64,000 nucleotides of DNA from Jeotgalicoccus coquinae (GCF_014207425.1 NZ_JACHFF010000003.1:186001-250000); one strand, 5' to 3'; positions 17,613 through 27,129 are shown, counted from the first letter of the stretch. The notes: generated from the letters alone by a model not told the origin. Numbers and translations: made by a program.

Positions 17613-18605
17613 ATGTTTCAATATGTGTCACTGTACAGGCAAAATGCTGCAGGACAGCATGGAAAAGTAATAGGCTTTACAATTCTGCAATTCATATTAT
17701 GTGTATTTCTGCCGATGGCGGTTATATTCGGAGCAATGATGCTTCCACTGCTGTTGACGCTCGGAGATGCCAGCGGTGAAACGGTCGGCGTAACGATGGG
17801 GATAACGGCTTTCATTCTCATAATTGTCTTTTTCCTTGTTATGATTTTTATTATTTATCCTATAATGGTTGGTATGCTGCGCTATTTTGCAAGTGCGTAC
17901 AAGGGTGTCGATTTTACATTTGGAGATGCTTACAAAGTATTTAAAAATGGAAATTATTCAAAACTGATTAAAATCGCACTGCTTATTTTTGTCATTAATA
18001 TGGCACTGTCCATGGTTATCGGATTTATGGTTAACCTGCTGATGACAGTTGTACTGATTCCGCTTATGCCGCTCGGTCTGCTTTTGGAAGACCCGAATGC
18101 AGCGATGACAGGTACATCCATTGCACTGATCGCAACAGCCGTTGTACTGTTCTTTGTCGTAGTAATCGTGTCGTACATTCCTTATATTATTCTATACATT
18201 TATTCAGCAGTCGTATTTATGGTTTATATTGATCAGCCGAAAATTCCGACTGTCGACAAGCTGAAAATTGGATGGGATGTATTATTCAAATCAGATGCGA
18301 GTATGGTTAAACTGTTCTTCAGCAATCTGATTCTGTATATCCTGCTCACAGTAGTTATGTTTGGAATTATGATTGTTGCTGTAATACTAAGTATGTTCCT
18401 TGGAGATATCCAGGCATTGATACCGGTTATCTTTATTGTGGCAATGATAATTTCAGTTATAGCCAGTATCTGGATAACGTATCTGATTATCGGTTCAATT
18501 GTGGCATATTATTTCGTCGGCCGGGATTCGCTCGACAATAAAAATGAAATGATTCACGAGAACACTGAACCTGCTTATAACAATGAAAATCCTGATCTGC
18601 AGTAA
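17613..18605 (+). CDS. Uncharacterised polytopic membrane protein
   Basis: A 330-residue protein with about six long hydrophobic segments (near residues 20-48, 62-88, 120-150, 168-200, 235-262 and 266-295) and a short acidic tail. The pairing of helices with YFASAYKGVDFTFGDAYKVF and similar amphipathic stretches resembles DUF975-like or glycerophosphodiester-phosphodiesterase membrane-domain proteins, but I cannot assign a family with confidence. AAAAGGAG precedes the ATG. It stands alone between the divergent marR unit and its own terminator. Confidence 0.65.
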   Translation: MFQYVSLYRQNAAGQHGKVIGFTILQFILCVFLPMAVIFGAMMLPLLLTLGDASGETVGVTMGITAFILIIVFFLVMIFIIYPIMVGMLRYFASAYKGVDFTFGDAYKVFKNGNYSKLIKIALLIFVINMALSMVIGFMVNLLMTVVLIPLMPLGLLLEDPNAAMTGTSIALIATAVVLFFVVVIVSYIPYIILYIYSAVVFMVYIDQPKIPTVDKLKIGWDVLFKSDASMVKLFFSNLILYILLTVVMFGIMIVAVILSMFLGDIQALIPVIFIVAMIISVIASIWITYLIIGSIVAYYFVGRDSLDNKNEMIHENTEPAYNNENPDLQ

Positions 18606-18615
18606 AATCTAAAGG

Positions 18616-18646
18616 AACCGCCGGACAAAGCGCCCGGCGGTTTTTA
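18616..18646 (+). terminator. Terminator after the membrane protein gene
   Basis: AACCGCCGG (18616-18624) pairs perfectly with CCGGCGGTT (18634-18642), followed by TTTATAA. Confidence 0.88.
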
Positions 18647-18723
18647 TAATGGTTTAAATATTTGCATAATTCAATTTCAGCGTTAAAATTAATTTATACA
18701 TAAACAGAATTGCAGGTGAGTGA

Positions 18724-19650
18724 ATGTCCGAAAAAAGTAAAGGTATACTGTTCGTTGCAGGTGCATACATAATATGGGGAATTCTTCCGATATACTGGCG
18801 TCAGATTGAAACAGTGTCGCCGTTTGAAATTATTGCACACCGTATATTCTGGTCTTTTGTTTTTATGGTGCTGTACATAATGTTCACGGGCAGATGGCAG
18901 TATTTAAAAACGAATTTAACATTTATTTTCAGCAACAGGAAGAAAGCACTGAGTCTGATTGCCGCTTCGATTATTATTTCGGTGAACTGGCTGACATATA
19001 TACTCGCTGTTAATGAAGGACACATACTGGAAGCAGGGCTTGGATATTATATCAATCCGTTTGTCAGTATTCTGCTCGCATTTTTCATTCTGAAAGAACG
19101 CTTTTCAAAAGGTGAATGGCTGGCGATTTTTATCGTTTCGCTCGGCGTCATTTATATGGCGCTCGGTGTCGGTCATATTCCATGGCTCGCATTGACGCTT
19201 GCTGTAACTTTCGGCGTATACGGACTGATTAAGAAAACGATAAATATCGATGCCACATACGCCCTGGCAGTAGAAACTGCTGTACTGGCCCCGCCGGCGC
19301 TTCTGTATATACTATACTTGAATGTTTCCGGAGTGAATACGCTCGACTTCGGCCTGAACAGGGACACGGTATTTACGATGGGCACAGGTGTTGTTACGGC
19401 AATACCGCTGCTGCTTTTTGCACTTGGTGCGATTCGGATCCCATTGTCGCTGACGGGACTTCTGCAGTACATCGGTCCGACACTGATGCTGATTATCGGG
19501 ATATTCCTTTACGGAGAAGCATTTACGGATACACATAAAATCGCATATTCATTTATCTGGTCAGGACTGATTATTTACACGCTGCTGCGTTTCAAATCAT
19601 CGAGGCCCCGCCGCCGTCCAAAGGGCAGTATTAAGCTGACCGGTGATTAG
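18724..19650 (+). CDS. rarD: RarD/EamA-family DMT transporter
   Basis: A 308-residue ten-helix transporter of the drug/metabolite superfamily. The N-terminus GAYIIWGILPIYWRQ, the EIIAHRIFWSF block, SVNWLTYILAVNEGHILEAGLGYYINP and LLQYIGPTLMLIIGI are characteristic of the RarD branch of EamA proteins. Substrate unknown; RarD was named for chloramphenicol sensitivity effects. A GGTGAGTG ribosome binding site precedes the ATG. Confidence 0.87.
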   Translation: MSEKSKGILFVAGAYIIWGILPIYWRQIETVSPFEIIAHRIFWSFVFMVLYIMFTGRWQYLKTNLTFIFSNRKKALSLIAASIIISVNWLTYILAVNEGHILEAGLGYYINPFVSILLAFFILKERFSKGEWLAIFIVSLGVIYMALGVGHIPWLALTLAVTFGVYGLIKKTINIDATYALAVETAVLAPPALLYILYLNVSGVNTLDFGLNRDTVFTMGTGVVTAIPLLLFALGAIRIPLSLTGLLQYIGPTLMLIIGIFLYGEAFTDTHKIAYSFIWSGLIIYTLLRFKSSRPRRRPKGSIKLTGD

Positions 19651-19719
19651 CTTATCGTTAGATATAAAGATAACTCCATGTTACTATTTAGAAAGATTTT
19701 AGTGTAAGGGGAATGAGTC

Positions 19720-20544
19720 ATGCGATATTTAAAAAACTTTGGCTTATTATTGGCAGTGACGGGTGTTTTGGCAGCGTGTCAGGATGCGAAACTTGAGAAC
19801 GGCGAGGAAGCGGTCTCTGAAGAAACAAACGTCACAGCAACCGATGAAGAATCTGCAGAAAATACAAACAGAGCATCTACAGAAGAAGAGACTTCGGCGG
19901 CCGAGCCGGCTGATATAGAGAACATAGATGAACAGGAAATTGAAGATGATAAACTCGCAGCAATCGTAGAAAAAGCAGAAGAGATTGAGAGTTACAGAGC
20001 AGAATTGAATATCTCGGCAGCACTGGATAACACGGATCCGCGTGATTTGAACGCAGAAGTGTTTTTCATCAACAGCGCACCGCCGCAGCTTTTATTACGT
20101 GAGTTCGGTGAAGACCGTACAATTTCAAAAGCCGGTAAGATTTACTATAATAACAATTCAGAATGGATTGATGTGAGTGAATCAGTAGATGTGAACGTAC
20201 TTTACAGCGTGACGTATGATAATGCGGCTGCATCATTTGCAGAAATTGCACCGTATATGGAACGTGAAGAGAAGGATGATAAAGCTGTTTACACATATGA
20301 AGGCAGCCGTACTGATATTTATCAGACAATCGAATCATTGGTCCAGGTCAACTTTGGAAAAATGGAGATTGAAAGTGTTGATTCAACAGTAGAGGTCACA
20401 GTGGATAAAGAAAACAAACTGATCGAAGAAATAAAATTTGAGGCATATGGTACAGATACACAGGGTACATTTGAACTCAATGGCAATGCAGCATTTGATA
20501 CGTTCAATGAAGTGGAAGAAATAGAGATTCCTGAAGTGGAATAA
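19720..20544 (+). CDS. Lipoprotein, DUF6612-like
   Basis: A 274-residue secreted lipoprotein: basic MRYLKN start, hydrophobic core, and lipobox LAAC with the lipidated cysteine at 20. An acidic low-complexity linker (Glu/Thr/Ala rich) spans about residues 25-75. The globular part starts with IVEKAEEIESYRAELNIS and alternates strands, like the LolA/LppX-type fold seen in DUF6612 lipoproteins of Bacillales. Probably anchored on the outer face of the membrane; function unknown. AAGGGGAATG precedes the start. A very strong terminator follows. Confidence 0.75.
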   Translation: MRYLKNFGLLLAVTGVLAACQDAKLENGEEAVSEETNVTATDEESAENTNRASTEEETSAAEPADIENIDEQEIEDDKLAAIVEKAEEIESYRAELNISAALDNTDPRDLNAEVFFINSAPPQLLLREFGEDRTISKAGKIYYNNNSEWIDVSESVDVNVLYSVTYDNAAASFAEIAPYMEREEKDDKAVYTYEGSRTDIYQTIESLVQVNFGKMEIESVDSTVEVTVDKENKLIEEIKFEAYGTDTQGTFELNGNAAFDTFNEVEEIEIPEVE

Positions 20545-20553
20545 TAAAAAAAT

Positions 20554-20600
20554 AACCCGTACGCCAGACTCCCGGGAGTCTGACGTACGGGTTTTTTATT
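20554..20600 (+). terminator. Strong terminator after the lipoprotein gene
   Basis: An 18-bp stem with one mismatch (20554-20571 with 20576-20593), tetraloop CCGG, then a T-run. It may also stop transcription arriving from the convergent gene. Confidence 0.92.
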
Positions 20601-20639
20601 TATCTGTATTTAACTTGTGATTGAGTTAAGCAGTTTTAG

Positions 20640-21566
20640 TTAATTAAGCGGATGAAGTCTCATTTCAATAAAGTCTCTGTTTTCTTCCAGGAATGGTGGC
20701 AGTGACAGGTTTTCACCCAATGTTTCAAGCGGTTCATCGATAGTGAATCCGGGTGTGTCTGTTGAGATTTCCACCGTTATATTACCGACTGCACTGATGT
20801 ACAGTGCTTTAAAGTAATGGCGGTCGACGATGCCTGAACTTCGCCATTTGTCAGCAAACACGCGATCCTGAATTTCTTTCAGTGCCGCTTCATCTTTTAC
20901 GCGGAGTGCAAAATGATGCACACTGCCGTAGCCCTGCTTCTCGACGTTTGTCGAACGTGATTCCATAACGAAAACCGAGTCCTGACCGAAGCGGACGCGT
21001 GCTTCTGTATCGCTGTCGATGTCACCGTCGTATTCTCCGCCGAGCATTTGTAAAAACTGAACCATCGGTTTTAAATACTGCACTGTCAGTTCAACACCGA
21101 ATATTGCTGTGACCGCATATTCAGCGGGAATTGTTCCGCCGCCTGCGTATGGCTCAGACTCATTGTATTCAGGGTCTGCAACGAGCGCAAAACGCTGACC
21201 TTCTTCATCCGAGAAATTCATCAGCGTTTCCCCGAAGTAATCGATAATTCCTTCGTGATACACACCGTGTTCGTCCATACGCGTTCTAAAATATTCAATA
21301 GCCTCTTTGGAAGGTACTCTTAAAATTGTACGGGAAATGGAATTTGTTCCCGGTGTATATTTCGGTGCGAGACCGATTTCAAAAAATGTGACGTCCGTTC
21401 CTGGTGTTCCTTTATAATCACTGTAAAATAGATGGTACATATCAGGACTGTCCTGATTGACTGTTTTCTTAACGAGTCTGTGACCGAGAAACTCTGTAAA
21501 GAAGTCATGATTGCCGATAATATCTTTTGTAATTGCCGATACGTGATGAATGCCGAATACGCTCAC
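20640..21566 (-). CDS. MhqO-like ring-cleaving dioxygenase (glyoxalase fold)
   Basis: A 308-residue two-module vicinal oxygen chelate protein. The first module starts GIHHVSAITKD and the second contains YGSVHHFALRVKDEAAL, supplying the metal-binding His residues; the distal glutamate is likely in the NITVEISTDTPGF stretch. This is the length and layout of MhqO/MhqE/MhqA of Bacillus and Staphylococcus, which handle quinones and related electrophiles. GTG at 21566 is the start, with AAGGAGG seven bases upstream. It is divergent from an MhqD-like hydrolase, matching the usual functional partnership. Confidence 0.85.
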   Translation of the reverse strand: MSVFGIHHVSAITKDIIGNHDFFTEFLGHRLVKKTVNQDSPDMYHLFYSDYKGTPGTDVTFFEIGLAPKYTPGTNSISRTILRVPSKEAIEYFRTRMDEHGVYHEGIIDYFGETLMNFSDEEGQRFALVADPEYNESEPYAGGGTIPAEYAVTAIFGVELTVQYLKPMVQFLQMLGGEYDGDIDSDTEARVRFGQDSVFVMESRSTNVEKQGYGSVHHFALRVKDEAALKEIQDRVFADKWRSSGIVDRHYFKALYISAVGNITVEISTDTPGFTIDEPLETLGENLSLPPFLEENRDFIEMRLHPLN

Positions 21567-21640
21567 AGTGCATCCTCCTTTAATCTCTTTGATGTTATTA
21601 TATAATATAAGTATATGTAACTCTATTAGGAGGACTTGCC

Positions 21641-22279
21641 ATGAAACACTTGTACATTAAATCGAGAACAGAAGAAGCGAAAGAAACGCTCATATTATTT
21701 CACGGGACCGGCGGACGCGAGACGGATCTGCTGGATGTTGCGACGACCGTAAACAGCGAAGCGAATATTTTAAGTTTACGCGGTGATATCGACGAGAACG
21801 GGCAGACCAGGTTTTTTAAACGCCTGACTCCGAAACAGTATGATGAGGAAAGCTTAAAAGAGGAAGGCGGTAAAATTTACGCTGAACTTAAAAAGCTGAG
21901 TGAAGAATATAATTTCGAACTCAGGAAGGCCGTTTTAATTGGATACTCCAACGGTGCAAATATCGGAGCGTATCTGCTCTTAAATTACGATTTGAATGTA
22001 AGAGGTGCAATGCTTATGCACAGCGCATACCGCAGTGAAACAATCGGCAGGGGCATGCTGTTTGATACAGATGTACTGCTTACAGCCGGTGCGCAGGATA
22101 TGGTGGCTACAGCAGGCGAGGCTTACACACTGAAGAGCAAGCTTGAAAATAAAGGTGCCGAAGTCAGTGTTAAATTAACGGACGGCGGACATGAAATATC
22201 CCCTATGGAATTAATGGAAGGGCACGTCTGGTACATGCCAATCAAGAAATCCATAAGGGATGAGGATAAATTATTATAG
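21641..22279 (+). CDS. MhqD-like carboxylesterase/hydrolase
   Basis: A 212-residue alpha/beta hydrolase of the phospholipase/carboxylesterase group. HGTGG near residue 22 forms the oxyanion region, the nucleophile elbow is GYSNGAN, the acid lies in TAGAQDMV and the histidine in GGHEIS. Similarity and its position divergent from an MhqO-like dioxygenase point to the MhqD family of quinone-stress genes. No mhqR regulator is present beside it. AGGAGG precedes the ATG. Its 3' end overlaps the convergent HAD gene by 6 bp. Confidence 0.85.
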   Translation: MKHLYIKSRTEEAKETLILFHGTGGRETDLLDVATTVNSEANILSLRGDIDENGQTRFFKRLTPKQYDEESLKEEGGKIYAELKKLSEEYNFELRKAVLIGYSNGANIGAYLLLNYDLNVRGAMLMHSAYRSETIGRGMLFDTDVLLTAGAQDMVATAGEAYTLKSKLENKGAEVSVKLTDGGHEISPMELMEGHVWYMPIKKSIRDEDKLL

Positions 22280-23125
22280 GTAATGTTTTCTTAAATACTG
22301 TTCGAGACCGTCTTCATCGCAGCTGAATTCGGTCACATCATCAGCGATGGCCTTAACGTCTTCTTTGCCGTTTGCCATCGCTGTTGATTTACCGGCAATT
22401 TTAAACATTGGAATGTCGTTCATTGAATCACCAAAAGCATGAACTTCATCGATTGAGATATCCATCTTCTCAAGCAGTGTTAACAGACCTGTGCCTTTAT
22501 CAGTACCGTAAACCATAATCTCAGAGTTGTGATCTGATGTGCGGTATATCTGAAAGCCTTCATCAGTCGTAAATCTTTCATGCAGCAGTTCAGCCCAGCT
22601 TTCGAGCTTATCTTTACTGTTTGAGAAAAAGTAGAATTTTATAATATCAGAACGATCAATGTCTTCCGGATCAATCCACTGTTCGGTACTGTTAAGTGTC
22701 CTTGCAGTGCCGATATTTTCATATTCAAGCACAGTCGCATCCGGCGTCTGTGTCAGATCTTTTTCAATGTAGCTGCGGTCTTCATTAAATGTATACGGGC
22801 CGCCGTGCTCGCTCGTCGTCATTTCATAGTACATCTCATGTTCACGGACCTGCGACAGAACGAATTCAACCTGTTTTTTCGTAAATGCTGTACGTGACAG
22901 CAGTGTATCACCGTGGTGCACAGTCATGCCGCTTGCACCGACATAGCCGTCAACAGGCACATCGCGGGGTACTTTCGTATGAATCATCGGCAGTGAACGT
23001 CCGGTAGCGATAATGATTTTAATGCCTTTATCGTGAACCGCCTGCAGCGTTTCTTTAAGCGAATCGGGGAATTCACCTGCATTATTTAAAACTGTCCCAT
23101 CCAAATCGAGAGCAATTGCCTTCAT
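22274..23125 (-). CDS. Cof-type HAD-superfamily hydrolase
   Basis: A 283-residue HAD phosphatase of subfamily IIB. Motif I is LDLDGTVLN at the N-terminus, motif II is in IIIATGRS, a type C2 cap fills residues 85-190, and motifs III/IV are the Lys-containing TDKGTGLL and GDSMNDIPMF. Such enzymes dephosphorylate sugar phosphates or flavin intermediates; the substrate here is not predictable. AGGAGCG precedes the ATG. The convergent MhqD-like gene overlaps its stop region. Confidence 0.88.
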   Translation of the reverse strand: MKAIALDLDGTVLNNAGEFPDSLKETLQAVHDKGIKIIIATGRSLPMIHTKVPRDVPVDGYVGASGMTVHHGDTLLSRTAFTKKQVEFVLSQVREHEMYYEMTTSEHGGPYTFNEDRSYIEKDLTQTPDATVLEYENIGTARTLNSTEQWIDPEDIDRSDIIKFYFFSNSKDKLESWAELLHERFTTDEGFQIYRTSDHNSEIMVYGTDKGTGLLTLLEKMDISIDEVHAFGDSMNDIPMFKIAGKSTAMANGKEDVKAIADDVTEFSCDEDGLEQYLRKHYL

Positions 23126-23248
23126 AATTTATAAGCGCTCCTATCTTCAGTTTATATTTTAGTGTTGTGCTTCCGCTTAAATTTTAGCATATTACGGCAT
23201 ATATGATAAAATTACATTACCAACAGTTCAGTAAAGGAGTCGTTATAT

Positions 23249-24289
23249 ATGACAAACACTGCAGCTTATTTAAAAAAGTATGACCTGGAAGATCTTTATC
23301 AGCTTGCGGTTAATACCGGGGTCACTGACGAAAAAGCGCTTGAGAGAGACGAGCTCATAGAAAGAATCTCGGATAACCTGCTGAAAGAGGAAGTTCTCGA
23401 ATACGCATATCTTTACAGCGATGACGCGGCGCTCGACAGCTGGCAGCAGGGAGCAAAAGACAGGGAATTCGGTGAGAATCTCAGCCTGACAGACGTTTAC
23501 GGTTTATATATAATGGGACTCGCTTATGAATCTCTGAACGAAGAAGACAATTTTTTTATACTGGAAGAAGTGCTCGGGAAGTTTGAGACGGTCGATACTG
23601 AAGAAAACCGCGAAGCACGTACAGCAGTTCAGCGTCAGCTGAATTTAATACGTTCTGCACTGCATCTTTACGGTGTCGTTGAGTTTAAGCAGATTGTTCA
23701 TTTATTTAAAAAATATTACGGTATGGACGTCACGATTGAAGAAGTGGTGGATCTGGTCAACCGTTCGCCTTATGTCATTACAGTCAACGAGAAGAACCAG
23801 GAGTTTATTATTGATGATATGACGGATGAGCAGTATGAAATCATCCGCAGCGCCCAGCAGAAATATAAATATTATGAACCGGAATTCGGCAAGTTTATTA
23901 AATTCAGCAATCCGGGATATATCGATGAATCGACAGCTCATGAATCATTGAAAAAATGGGTGTCCGGGCATCTGAATACGGATGTGGCATCGGATTATGA
24001 ACTGTATCTCCACGTGCTCCGCATGGTAATCAGCGGACGAAAACGAGAAGATATTTCCGGGGAAATAAAAAATCTCGGCCATGCATTTGAATCGAAAGCA
24101 GAAGAAGATGAATTTTTCGAACTGATTCGGGATGTCGTCAGACAGACTAGGCATTTCCAGTACCGTGGCAAGAGCGAAGCGGATCTTGGACAGAAAACGA
24201 TAGTTAAAGAAGTTAAAGTCGGACGCAACGATCCATGTCCGTGCGGCAGCGGTAAAAAATATAAAAAATGCTGCGGTAAAGCAGTATAA
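23249..24289 (+). CDS. SEC-C motif protein
   Basis: A 346-residue mostly helical, acidic protein whose last 20 residues are a SEC-C zinc motif ([17 protein letters not shown]), the same module found at the SecA C-terminus. The rest, with repeated Leu/Glu-rich helices and a [16 protein letters not shown] segment, resembles uncharacterised Firmicutes YecA/SEC-C proteins. A role in protein binding or translation is conceivable, but function is unknown. AAAGGAG lies before the ATG; a terminator follows within three bases of the stop. Confidence 0.82.
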   Translation: MTNTAAYLKKYDLEDLYQLAVNTGVTDEKALERDELIERISDNLLKEEVLEYAYLYSDDAALDSWQQGAKDREFGENLSLTDVYGLYIMGLAYESLNEEDNFFILEEVLGKFETVDTEENREARTAVQRQLNLIRSALHLYGVVEFKQIVHLFKKYYGMDVTIEEVVDLVNRSPYVITVNEKNQEFIIDDMTDEQYEIIRSAQQKYKYYEPEFGKFIKFSNPGYIDESTAHESLKKWVSGHLNTDVASDYELYLHVLRMVISGRKREDISGEIKNLGHAFESKAEEDEFFELIRDVVRQTRHFQYRGKSEADLGQKTIVKEVKVGRNDPCPCGSGKKYKKCCGKAV

Positions 24290-24291
24290 AA

Positions 24292-24326
24292 AAAAGTGGC
24301 TGGTATAACTACCATCCACTTTTTAC
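24292..24326 (+). terminator. Terminator after the SEC-C protein gene
   Basis: AAAAGTGG...TGG pairs with CCA...CCACTTTT (24292-24324) around a short loop, followed by a short T stretch. Confidence 0.8.
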
Positions 24327-24345
24327 ATAGTGAAAGGTGAAGGTC

Positions 24346-24894
24346 ATGCATTTAAAAATATTTATGGTGTTTTTCAGAGTCGGCATACTCGGCTTTGGCG
24401 GCGGGCCGTCATCGATACCGCTCGTGAAAATAGAAGTCGTGGACAAATACCGCTGGATGACCAACGAGGACTTCCAGGATACGCTCGCAATTGCGAATGT
24501 GCTGCCCGGACCGATTATAACGAAGCTCGCGGGTCATATCGGTTACCAGCTGAAAGGCTGGACAGGTATTGTGACGGCACTCATTGCAATCATTCTTCCG
24601 ACAGCAGTATTAATGACAGTGCTGCTGACACTGTTCTCAGAATTTAAAGATCTTGCATGGGTACAGGGAATGAGTGCAGGTGTCGTACCGGTCGTACTCG
24701 TTATGCTTGCGGTACTCACTGTGGAATTTATGCAGACAGCAAAAGCGGCAGCGACATGGAAATTTTTAATTCCGTTTACGCTCGGCATGCTCGTAATTCT
24801 TGAAGTACTGAACATTCATCCGGCGATAGTAATCGGTATTATTATAGTATTCAGCCTGCTTCAGAAGAGCGGCAGAAAAGCAGGTGACGCATGA
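24346..24894 (+). CDS. Chromate transporter, first half-size subunit
   Basis: A 182-residue single CHR domain. The N-terminal signature GFGGGPSSIPLVKIEVV is followed by WMTNEDFQ, NVLPGPIITKLAGHIGY and four to five hydrophobic segments. Short-chain CHR proteins occur as pairs of opposite membrane topology that together form a chromate (and possibly sulfate) transporter. The ATG at 24346 is preferred over GTG 24337, which lies inside AAAGGTGA. The partner gene overlaps its stop codon. Confidence 0.85.
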   Translation: MHLKIFMVFFRVGILGFGGGPSSIPLVKIEVVDKYRWMTNEDFQDTLAIANVLPGPIITKLAGHIGYQLKGWTGIVTALIAIILPTAVLMTVLLTLFSEFKDLAWVQGMSAGVVPVVLVMLAVLTVEFMQTAKAAATWKFLIPFTLGMLVILEVLNIHPAIVIGIIIVFSLLQKSGRKAGDA

Positions 24895-25421
24895 TTTATC
24901 TGGAAATATTTATGGCCTTTTTAATACCGGGTATACTCGGGTACGGCGGGGGACCGTCATCGATACCGCTCGTTGAACGTGAGGTTGTCGGTACATATGA
25001 GTGGATGACTACAGCGGAATTTGCAGAGGTGCTCGCACTTGGAAACGCACTGCCGGGACCGATACTGACTAAGATGGGTGCATATATCGGCTATGAAGCG
25101 GGCGGTATCCCCGGAAGTATTATAGCGATATCAGCAAGTGTGCTGCCGTCACTTCTTTTAATGATATTCCTCGCTGCAGTGCTCTATAAGCTGAAAGGCA
25201 CGAACAAGTTCAAAACACTGACATTATTAATCCGTCCGGTCATCGCGATTCTGCTCGGTGTTATCGTGTTTGATTTCCTGTTCAGTTCACTGGAAGTATC
25301 GGGTACATTCCATACTGTCTTTCTAATCGGACTGGCATACGTGCTGCTGCAAATAGTAAAAGTGCATCCTGCTCTCGTTATTATCATCGGACTAATATAC
25401 GGTGCGGTCTTTATCCGGTAA
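24891..25421 (+). CDS. Chromate transporter, second half-size subunit
   Basis: A 176-residue CHR domain clearly homologous to its upstream neighbour: GYGGGPSSIPLVEREVV, WMTTAEFAEVLALGNALPGPI, then TKMGAYIGYEAGG and membrane helices. The ATGA overlap with the first subunit implies coupled translation and a hetero-oligomer. Substrate specificity is by family only; many such pairs have no proven chromate role. Confidence 0.85.
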   Translation: MIYLEIFMAFLIPGILGYGGGPSSIPLVEREVVGTYEWMTTAEFAEVLALGNALPGPILTKMGAYIGYEAGGIPGSIIAISASVLPSLLLMIFLAAVLYKLKGTNKFKTLTLLIRPVIAILLGVIVFDFLFSSLEVSGTFHTVFLIGLAYVLLQIVKVHPALVIIIGLIYGAVFIR

Positions 25422-25505
25422 GTAAGCACAAAATTTAAAACGACTTTCTGAATGTACTATACTTGATAAGATGAACAGTTAATCCAGAAAGGAAGTTAGC
25501 ACAAA

Positions 25506-26012
25506 ATGGCATATGATATTCGTAAAATGGAAGTAAGAGATGCTGCAAGTATTATTGCTCATAAAAAACAAGTGACAGCAGAAAATCCGGATACGCTGGC
25601 AACAGCAATTGAAAACAGAACAATTACTATTGAAGAGGAAGAAGCAACGATAAAGTCCCTTGGACCGAATGATCTCGGGATCGTAGCAGTCGACGGTGAT
25701 AAAGTAATCGGCATGCTGAATCTCCGTCAGGATCACCGTAAAAAGTTCGAACATATCGGACAGTTCGGTATCAGTCTTCAAAAAGCTTACACAGGTTCCG
25801 GCACGGGCACTGCGATGGTGGAGCAGGCTGTGGAATTTGCACGGGGCAACGATAAGCTCGAAAAAGTAATATTAACTGTCTTCTCCAACAATCCGGGAGC
25901 GATTAAATTATATAAACGACTCGGCTTTGAAGAAGAAGCAACATTAAAAAATCAAGTGAAATTAGCGGACGGCTATACAGATTTAGTCTATATGGCGAAC
26001 TTTTTAAAATAA
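25506..26012 (+). CDS. GNAT-family N-acetyltransferase
   Basis: A 168-residue acetyltransferase. The acetyl-CoA loop lies in GTGTAMVEQAVEFA (about residues 99-113), preceded by strand GQFGISLQKAYTGS and followed by LTVFSNNPGAIKLYKRLGF, the usual motif B. Similar to spermidine/amino-acid acetyltransferase-like proteins of Firmicutes; the acceptor is unknown. AGAAAGGAAG lies upstream of the ATG. Confidence 0.85.
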   Translation: MAYDIRKMEVRDAASIIAHKKQVTAENPDTLATAIENRTITIEEEEATIKSLGPNDLGIVAVDGDKVIGMLNLRQDHRKKFEHIGQFGISLQKAYTGSGTGTAMVEQAVEFARGNDKLEKVILTVFSNNPGAIKLYKRLGFEEEATLKNQVKLADGYTDLVYMANFLK

Positions 26013-26084
26013 TGAACTATCTGATTAATTAAAGTGATATTATAACGTTAAGAATGACTATACTTTTAAAAATCGGGTGATTAA

Positions 26085-26297
26085 ATGAAAGTTGTCCATG
26101 TACTGATGTACGCGCTGCTCTTAACGTTATTCACAGCAGGTATCATCTTCTCAACGATGGCATCCTATACGGAGACATCACCGCTGTCCTACACAGTAAT
26201 CGGGATATTTATGACAGTTTTATTTGTCATTTATACAGCTGTCTTAATTAAGTACCGTCAGAGAAGAATCGAAAACAATAAAGAGAATCGCGCCTAA
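26085..26297 (+). CDS. Small two-helix membrane protein
   Basis: A 70-residue protein with two hydrophobic stretches (about residues 5-25 and 34-55) and a strongly basic tail (KYRQRRIENNKENRA). No family recognised. Its stop codon lies in the loop of the downstream terminator hairpin. A weak GGTGA ribosome binding site precedes the ATG. It is a plausible real gene because of the terminator, but expression is unproven. Confidence 0.6.
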   Translation: MKVVHVLMYALLLTLFTAGIIFSTMASYTETSPLSYTVIGIFMTVLFVIYTAVLIKYRQRRIENNKENRA

Positions 26298-26310
26298 GCG
26301 GTTCTTTTTG
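26284..26310 (+). terminator. Terminator overlapping the small membrane protein gene
   Basis: AGAATCGC (26284-26291) pairs with GCGGTTCT (26298-26305) with one G-T pair, then TTTTG. The loop contains the TAA stop of the preceding gene. Confidence 0.75.
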
Positions 26311-26348
26311 CATTTTAAGTCCAAAACTATTGAGGGATGGTGTATTTA

Positions 26349-26690
26349 ATGGGGAATTTTGAAGAAATTAATAAGAGAGCTCAAAAAAATACGGGCCGTA
26401 TTCAGGAAGAACAGCCTGATTTTATGAGAGCATTTAAAAAGCTTCAGCAGGAAGGCTACAAAGACAATGCACTGGATGAGAAAACGAAAGAATACATCGC
26501 GTTAACTTATGCAATTGCTGACAAATGCGAAGGCTGTATCGGCAACCATGTAAACAAACTCGTTAAGCTCGGTGCAACAAGAGAAGAAATCAGCGATATA
26601 GTTGCGGTCTGCATCGTTATGGGCGGCGGACCCGGAAGTGTATACGGCGGCAAGGCGCTTGAAGCATACGATGAGGCAGCAGCAAAATAA
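26349..26690 (+). CDS. AhpD-like carboxymuconolactone decarboxylase family protein
   Basis: A 113-residue all-helical protein of the CMD/AhpD group. The hallmark CEGCIGNHV (CxxC plus His) lies near residues 58-66, the redox motif of AhpD-type alkylhydroperoxidase proteins, and the C-terminal VCIVMGGGPGSVYG completes the fold. These proteins form oligomers and use the cysteine pair for thiol peroxidase-like or disulfide reactions. The ATG at 26349 fits GGATGGTG better than the one at 26337. It heads a compact operon with an OsmC protein (21-base gap) and an ABC ATPase. Confidence 0.82.
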   Translation: MGNFEEINKRAQKNTGRIQEEQPDFMRAFKKLQQEGYKDNALDEKTKEYIALTYAIADKCEGCIGNHVNKLVKLGATREEISDIVAVCIVMGGGPGSVYGGKALEAYDEAAAK

Positions 26691-26711
26691 TTCAATACGG
26701 GAGGAAACGGC

Positions 26712-27128
26712 ATGAAAGTTAAATTAAACTGGCAGGGTAAATTAAAATTTGAATCCACAGGTGAAACAACGGGATACACAGTCGCAATGGATGCGAACGA
26801 AGCGGCAGGCGGGGATGCATCAGCACCGTCACCGATGGAAATGGTGCTGCACGGTGCGGCAGGCTGTATGGCCATCGATATCGGAGTGATTTTAAGACAT
26901 CATATGGATAAAGTAACGAAGCTAGAAATTGAAGCGGACGGCGATCGTGCAGATACGGAACCTAAATACTATAAACATATTACGATGAATATTTTAATCG
27001 ATGGGGATATTACTGCAAAACAGGCGCAGCGTGCTGCGGATCTGTCGAAAGATAAATATTGTTCTGCGGTACATTCACTCGTTGCGAATATCGATGTTAA
27101 AGTAATCCTGAATGGTGAAACATTGTAA
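26712..27128 (+). CDS. OsmC/Ohr-family peroxiredoxin-like protein
   Basis: A 138-residue OsmC-fold protein. The first conserved cysteine is in LHGAAGCMAIDI and the second in KYCSAVHSLV, the pair that reduces organic hydroperoxides in the Ohr/OsmC family. It belongs to the YhfA-like branch by its length and N-terminal strand pattern. GGGAGGAAAC precedes the ATG. The preceding gene encodes an AhpD-like protein, suggesting a shared thiol-redox role, and the next gene starts two bases after its stop codon. Confidence 0.85.
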   Translation: MKVKLNWQGKLKFESTGETTGYTVAMDANEAAGGDASAPSPMEMVLHGAAGCMAIDIGVILRHHMDKVTKLEIEADGDRADTEPKYYKHITMNILIDGDITAKQAQRAADLSKDKYCSAVHSLVANIDVKVILNGETL

Positions 27129-27129
27129 G

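Noticed and set aside
24330-24647. 105-residue frame overlapping the first chromate transporter gene
   Set aside because: Alternative frame of the transporter; composition is Arg/Asp rich without family resemblance.
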